Source: Episyrphus balteatus (lineage: Eukaryota > Arthropoda > Insecta > Diptera > Syrphidae). From it: a stretch of 64,000 nt of DNA. Where the stretch lies: the NCBI RefSeq assembly GCF_945859705.1, contig NC_079136.1, positions 84,878,867-84,942,866 of the forward strand. The letters are read 5' to 3'. The position numbers and the translations under genes were made by a program. The notes beneath the pieces are model-generated. The model was not told the DNA's origin, did no database searches, and saw nothing but the letters and a program-made list of their open reading frames with translations. The number at the start of each line of letters is the position of its first letter. Within the stretch, counting starts at the first letter, position 1. Below, one piece after another: positions 58,271 to 64,000 of this stretch.

Positions 58271-61058
58271 TAGAGGAGATATGTGAAAGTTTAATTAGAG
58301 TAATCAAATCTTCTTCTCCTTTTGCTGTAAACAACACAAATACATTTGTTCCTTTAAATAAATGGTTTGACAAAGACTGCAGAAATCTTCGTAAACTGTC
58401 ATTTGTTTATCTTAGACTTTTTAGAAAAACAAACTCACTTTTTTTTAAACACATCTACCTTCATATTAATAAAGAGTTTAAACAGTTATGTTTGGTTAAA
58501 AAAACTGATTATCTTAAAAATCTAGCTGTGAAATTGGAAAACTGCAAAGATTCAAAATCATTCTGGAGTAATGTGCGTGAGCTTGGTGGTCGTAATCAGG
58601 GTATGAAGAACACTCTCGGAGCCGAGGCATTAGCAGCTCATTTTAAAACTCTTCTGTCAGCTGACGAGAATCTTCTTACCTTTGATTACGCATTGCCTGA
58701 TGTAGCAGTTAGTGAACTGGATATATCTATTACCTTTTCGGAACTTGAAAAAACGCTCCATAAAATGAAAAACAATAAGGCTCCGGGCATAGACGGTATA
58801 CCGGTGGAATTTTTCAAAAATAGTACCGTGGAATTCAAAAATTATCTTCTGATATTTTTTAACAGGATGTATGAGGATGCTTGTGTTCCAAGTAGTTTTA
58901 GTAAGGCTGTGATTTTCGCAATTTTTAAGAAAGGCGATGCAAATTCCGCAGAAAACTATAGGGGTATTTCGATTTTAAACACAGTTAGAAAAATTTTTTC
59001 TTCAATTTTATATGAAAGGCTAACAAAATGGGTTGAGGACAATAACCTTTTAAATATGTTCCAAGCAGGTTTCCGTGCGGGTTTTTCGACTATGGATCAT
59101 ATTTTCAGCCTTTCGAGTATAGCCAGAAAATTTATTGGGAGGAAAAAGAAGTTATACACTTGCTTCGTAGATTTTAAAGCTGCCTTTGACAAGGTGAATA
59201 GGCAAGCCTTAATTTATAAACTATCATGTCTGGGTATATCGCGAAAGTTTCTGTTGATGTATTCTAATTTTATTGCATCTTCAAATGCAAAGGTATGGGA
59301 CGGTAGTGAGTTCTCTGATTGGTTTGAAACTACAGCAGGTGTACCTCAAGGGTGTATCCTCAGTCCGTTGCTGTTCGCCTTGTTTATTGATGAAATATGC
59401 GACCTTCTTCCTGGTGGAGTACTTTTTTCCAATATATTAGTGAAAGTTTTGTTATACGCCGATGATTTGGTTATGCTCGCCGACAATCCAGCTTCGCTTC
59501 AAATGCAAGTAAACAAACTTCAGTCATTTTGTCTTACTTGGGGTCTTCAGATTAACATACAAAAAACTAAAGTACTAATATTTGAGGCTAGGCAAAGTAG
59601 GAGACGTCCGGAAGAAAATTGGTGCCTTAACAATGAAAGAATTGAGGTTGTTCAGGAGTTTAAGTATCTGGGAGTTTTGTTGACACATAACCTAAACTTT
59701 ACTAAGCATTCTATCGCCAAATGCAAAGAAGCCAAATTAGCATTAAACATGATGTGGCCGAAATTTTTTTCTAACCAAAACGTTGATTTAGCTTCTAAGT
59801 ATCGTGTATTTAACGCAACAGTTAATGCCTCCATGTCGTATGGTGTGCAAGTTTTTGGTTATATACCCTTTGAATCTTTTGAAAGCCTTCATAGGCATTT
59901 CTTCAAGCGCTTGTTCCGGTTACCAAATTCAACACCTAATTACGCCATATATGTGGAGTCAGGCATAACACCTATTTATATCCAAAGTTTAAAAGCTAAT
60001 GCGGACTTCATTGTTAAGATTATGAGAAGAAGCGATAGGTGTCTTCACAAAACAATTTTGAAAAACCTCCTACATACTAATGCTTCTCCTTTCAAGGAAT
60101 GGAAGGAACTTGCATTTAACCATGATACCACTCTAACTCTATCAGATTCAAATATTAATGATTGGGAGGATCAGTTCGCGAATGTGATTGCAAAAGTTGA
60201 CAGTAAAATGTTCAGCGCAAATCTATCAAGAGCCACGTCTTCTACTGCAAGAAATATCTACAGACATTTAAATCACAGTCTCGTTTCAGATTCCAATTAT
60301 TTTAGAAGTGAGTTTACTGCAGAAATTATTAGTGTAATTTTTAGAACCAGAGTTGAAATCTTAAACTTAAATTTTATACCGCACCGTAACGATCTGTCGC
60401 AGGTTTGTAATTTATGTAATAGAAGAGACACAGAAGATATTAATCACTTCTTGGCGGTATGTCCAATTTTACAGGAAATACGCCGGTTATATTTCCAAGA
60501 AAGTTTTTTATCGCTTCAACAACTTTATGAAATTTTAAATGGTGAAGCTGGTTGGCTTAATCTTTATAAATATTGCCAACATGCTCTAACGTACCGTAAC
60601 AGTTTTTAACACTAAATCCTATAGTTATTGTGGTTTAAAATTATTTTATTAAATGTTGCAAATCTACATCAAATGTACAATGGTATTTAAAGTCATTAAA
60701 TTTTCGAATTTCATATTATTTTATTTTAAACTTAATTTTTCTCTTTCATATCATTTGTTTTTCAAATCAATAATAAAATTAAATTTTTTCTTACTGCAAA
60801 TTAGCAAATTTGTTATTAAGTTAGAATTATGTTTAGCTTCTTTAAATTTACAAAGACCATTTTTGAAATTAATTCTTATTTATAATTTTCGTTGATATAA
60901 TTTTATACTTATTTATATTTTATACCTTCTATTTATTTCTTTAACTCAAACGAAATGTTAAATCAGGCAGACGGCAAGATTGCCATGTCCTTATTCTTAG
61001 GAAAAAACTTTGTAAATATTGTTGATGAAATAAAGAATTTATCTAATCTCTAATCTAT
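58271..61058 (+). mobile_element. 5'-truncated non-LTR retrotransposon
   Basis: It is inserted in satellite B with a 7-bp duplication CTACAAG (58264-58270 and 61059-61065). The 5' end starts within the ORF2 region before the reverse transcriptase, so ORF1 and the endonuclease are absent. The 3' untranslated region runs from 60610 with AATAAA near 61029, and ends in short ATCTAATCT-like repeats rather than poly(A). That resembles clades with simple-repeat tails. This is a typical target-primed, dead-on-arrival copy. Confidence 0.9.
58273..60609 (+). pseudogene. non-LTR reverse transcriptase (ORF2 fragment)
   Basis: The frame is open from the junction at 58273 to TAA 60607-60609 (778 residues) without internal stops. 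A WFDKDC motif (near 58363), usual in the linker after the endonuclease, is followed by RT motifs: NNKAPGIDGIP, ENYRGISIL, QAGFRAGFST, FVDFKAAFD (Asp near 59170), GVPQGCILSPLLF and YADD (59455-59466). A C-terminal CX2CX9HX4C zinc cluster starts near 60406. The intact RT and lack of stops indicate recent insertion. The clade is uncertain (L2/CR1/I-like). Without a promoter or endonuclease it is unlikely to be active. Confidence 0.9.
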
Positions 61059-64000
61059 CTACAAGTCCAAAACTTATAGAAAATACATTTTTGTGCTCTG
61101 TGAGTCGATATCCTTCGCATACAATTCAATTGGAGTCGAAAAATTCACGTTTGAAGAAAATCACATTTCAAAATCTTTAAATCGTCATATCTCCTTAACC
61201 GAGCGTTTAAACAGGTCAAAACTTGCAAAATTCAAAATTCTCTAAAAACAAAACTACAAGTCCAAAACTTATAGAAAATACATTTTTGTGCTCTGTGAGT
61301 CGATATCCTTCGCATACAATTCAATTGGAGTCGAAAAATTCACGTTTGAAGAAAATCACATTTCAAAATCTTTAAATCGTCATATCTCCTTAACCGAGCG
61401 TCTAAACAGGTCAAAACTTGCAAAATTCAAAATTCTCTAAAAACAAAACTACAAGTCCAAAACTTATAGAAAATACATTTTTGTGCTCTGTGAGTCGATA
61501 TCCTTCGCATACAATTCAATTGGAGTCGAAAAATTCACGTTTGAAGAAAATCACATTTCAAAATCTTTAAATCGTCATATCTCCTTAACCGAGCGTCTAA
61601 ACAGGTCAAAACTTGCAAAATTCAAAATTCTCTAAAAACAAAACTACAAGTCCAAAACTTATAGAAAATACATTTTTGTGCTCTGTGAGTCGATATCCTT
61701 CGCATACAATTCAATTGGAGTTGAAAAATTCTCGATTATAGAAAATCACTTTTAAAAATGTTTAAATCGTCATATCTCCTTAACCAAGCGTCTAAACACC
61801 ATCAAACTTGCAAAATTCAAAATTCTCTAAAAACAAAACTACAAGTCCAAAACTTATAGAAAATACATTTTTGTGCTCTGTGAGTCGATATCCTTCGCAT
61901 ACAATTCAATTGGAGTCGAAAAATTCACGTTTGAAGAAAATCACATTTCAAAATCTTTAAATCGTCATATCTCCTTAACCGAGCGTCTAAACAGGTCAAA
62001 ACTTGCAAAATTCAAAATTCTCTAAAAACAAAACTACAAGTCCAAAACTTATAGAAAATACATTTTTGTGCTCTGTGAGTCGATATCCTTCGCATACAAT
62101 TCAATTGGAGTCGAAAAATTCACGTTTGAAGAAAATCACATTTCAAAATCTTTAAATCGTCATATCTCCTTAACCGAGCGTCTAAACAGGTCAAAACTTG
62201 CAAAATTCAAAATTCTCTAAAAACAAAACTACAAGTCCAAAACTTATAGAAAATACATTTTTGTGCTCTGTGAGTCGATATCCTTCGCATACAATTCAAT
62301 TGGAGTCGAAAAATTCACGTTTGAAGAAAATCACATTTCAAAATCTTTAAATCGTCATATCTCCTTAACCGAGCGTCTAAACAGGTCAAAACTAGCAAAA
62401 TTCAAAATTCTCTAAAAACAAAACTACAAGTCCAAAACTTATAGAAAATACATTTTTGTGCTCTGTGAGTCGATATCCTTCGCATACAATTCAATTGGAG
62501 TCGAAAAATTCACGTTTGAAGAAAATCACATTTCAAAATCTTTAAATCGTCATATCTCCTTAACCGAGCGTCTAAACAGGTCAAAACTTGCAAAATTCAA
62601 AATTCTCTAAAAACAAAACTACAAGTCCAAAACTTATAGAAAATACATTTTTGTGCTCTGTGAGTCGATATCCTTCGCATACAATTCAATTGGAGTCGAA
62701 AAATTCACGTTTGAAGAAAATCACATTTCAAAATCTTTAAATCGTCATATCTCCTTAACCGAGCGTTTAAACAGGTCAAAACTTGCAAAATTCAAAATTC
62801 TCTAAAAACAAAACTACAAGTCCAAAACTTATAGAAAATACATTTTTGTGCTCTGTGAGTCGATATCCTTCGCATACAATTCAATTGGAGTCGAAAAATT
62901 CACGTTTGAAGAAAATCACATTTCAAAATCTTTAAATCGTCATATCTCCTTAACCGAGCGTCTTAACAGGTCAAAACTTGCAAAATTCAAAATTCTCTAA
63001 AAACAAAACTACAAGTCCAAAACTTATATAAAATACATTTTTGTGCTCTGTGAGTCGATATCCTTTGCATACAATCAATTGGAGTCGAAAAATTCACGTT
63101 TGAAGAAAATCACATTTCAAAATCTTTAAATCGTCATATCTCCTTAACCGAGCGTCTAAACAGGTCAAAACTTGCAAAATTCAAAATTCTCTAAAAACAA
63201 AACTACAAGTCCAAAACTTATAGAAAATACATTTTTGTGCTCTGTGAGTCGATATCCTTCGCATACAATTCAATTGGAGTTGAATCATCATATCTCCTTA
63301 ACCGAGCGTCTAAACAGGTCAAAACTTGCAAAATTCAAAATTCTCTAAAAACAAAACTACAAGTCCAAAACTTATAAAAAATACATTTTTGTGCTCTGTG
63401 AGTCGATATTCTTCGCATACAATTCAATTGGAGTCGAAAAATTCACGTTTGAAGAAAATCACATTTCAAAATCTTTAAATCGTCATATCTCCTTAACCGA
63501 GCGTCTAAACAGGTCAAAACTTGCAAAATTCAAAATTCTCTAAAAACAAAACTACAAGTCCAAAACTTATAGAAAATACATTTTTGTGCTCTGTGAGTCG
63601 ATATCCTTCGCATACAATTCAATTGGAGTCGAAAAATTCACGTTTGAAGAAAATCACATTTCAAAATCTTTAAATCGTCATATCTCCTTAACCGAGCGTC
63701 TAAACAGGTCAAAACTTGCAAAATTCAAAATTCTCTAAAAACAAAACTACAAGTCCAAAACTTATAGAAAATACATTTTTGTGCTCTGTGAGTCGATATC
63801 CTTCGCATACAATTCAATTGGAGTCGAAAAATTCACGTTTGAAGAAAATCACATTTCAAAATCCTTAAATCGTCATATCTCCTTAACCGAGCGTCTAAAC
63901 AGGTCAAAACTTGCAAAATTCAAAATTCTCTAAAAACAAAACTACAAGTCCAAAACTTATATAAAATACATTTTTGTGCTCTGTGAGTCGATATCCTTTG
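61059..64000 (+). repeat. 195-bp satellite, mainly subfamily B (continues past the window)
   Basis: About 15 monomers of subfamily B with one A-like monomer (near 61732). The stretch 63280 to the end matches 55651-56373 in its rare variants: the same deletion junction GTTGAATCATC, the CCTTAAATCG change at 63863 versus 56236, and the CCTTTG at the last base. It therefore belongs to a larger duplicated block. Confidence 0.97.

Noticed and set aside
58271..61058. Complete, potentially active non-LTR retrotransposon
   Set aside because: ORF1, the endonuclease and the 5' region are missing; the element starts mid-ORF at the satellite junction.
26792..64000. CRISPR array
   Set aside because: Repeats are 195-bp head-to-tail monomers with no unique spacers; the genome is eukaryotic.

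Overview
The window looks like a pericentromeric or otherwise heterochromatic satellite locus from an insect (arthropod) genome. It is very AT-rich and has introns and no bacterial features. I see no host gene, tRNA or rRNA. The backbone is a 195-bp satellite (about 150 monomers, all in one orientation), and everything else is a transposable element inserted into it, often nested. The transposon families (Transib-like, piggyBac-like, a CACTG-ended EnSpm/CMC element, hAT-like, gypsy-type LTR, non-LTR) fit an insect. I cannot name the species.

Layout. (1) 1-12286: a defective Ty3/gypsy-type LTR retrotransposon. The LTRs are best placed at 682-2120 and 10843-12286, with a tRNA-Lys-type primer site at 2123. 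The sequence before the first LTR (1-681) repeats the sequence before the second, so the left edge is probably the tail of a tandem copy. gag carries a frameshift, and pol has lost the RT thumb, RNase H and integrase core. A TA-flanked MITE sits in the leader. A 1.78-kb Transib-like element sits exactly at the gag-pol junction, and both its ends read as RAG-type signals (CACAGTG heptamer, 23-bp spacer, ACAAAA nonamer core). (2) 12287-12937: satellite. (3) 12938-26791: a 13.9-kb CACTG-ended DNA transposon with TA duplication. It has arrays of ATGAACG/CGTTCAT palindromes near both ends, a 185-bp internal minisatellite, three tandem exon-like units, a TNP2-like transposase gene and a second seven-exon gene with a SAM-like domain. 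(4) 26792-37815: satellite subfamily A with one poly(A)-bearing MITE. (5) 37816-42930: a composite element that has received a second copy of itself at an A-run, with piggyBac-type MITEs, a hAT-like element and 14-bp minisatellites inside. (6) 42931-58270: satellite, subfamily A then mainly B, with higher-order repeats of 4, 9 and about 18 monomers. (7) 58271-61058: a 5'-truncated non-LTR retrotransposon with a 7-bp target duplication. (8) 61059-64000: satellite B.

How the parts work together. The only plausible working system is the CACTG element. Its transposase and SAM-domain partner, with dense palindromic subterminal arrays, resemble the TnpD/TnpA plus subterminal-repeat arrangement of plant En/Spm. 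Both genes carry one frameshift in this copy. The LTR, Transib-like, hAT-like and piggyBac-like copies are defective or non-autonomous.
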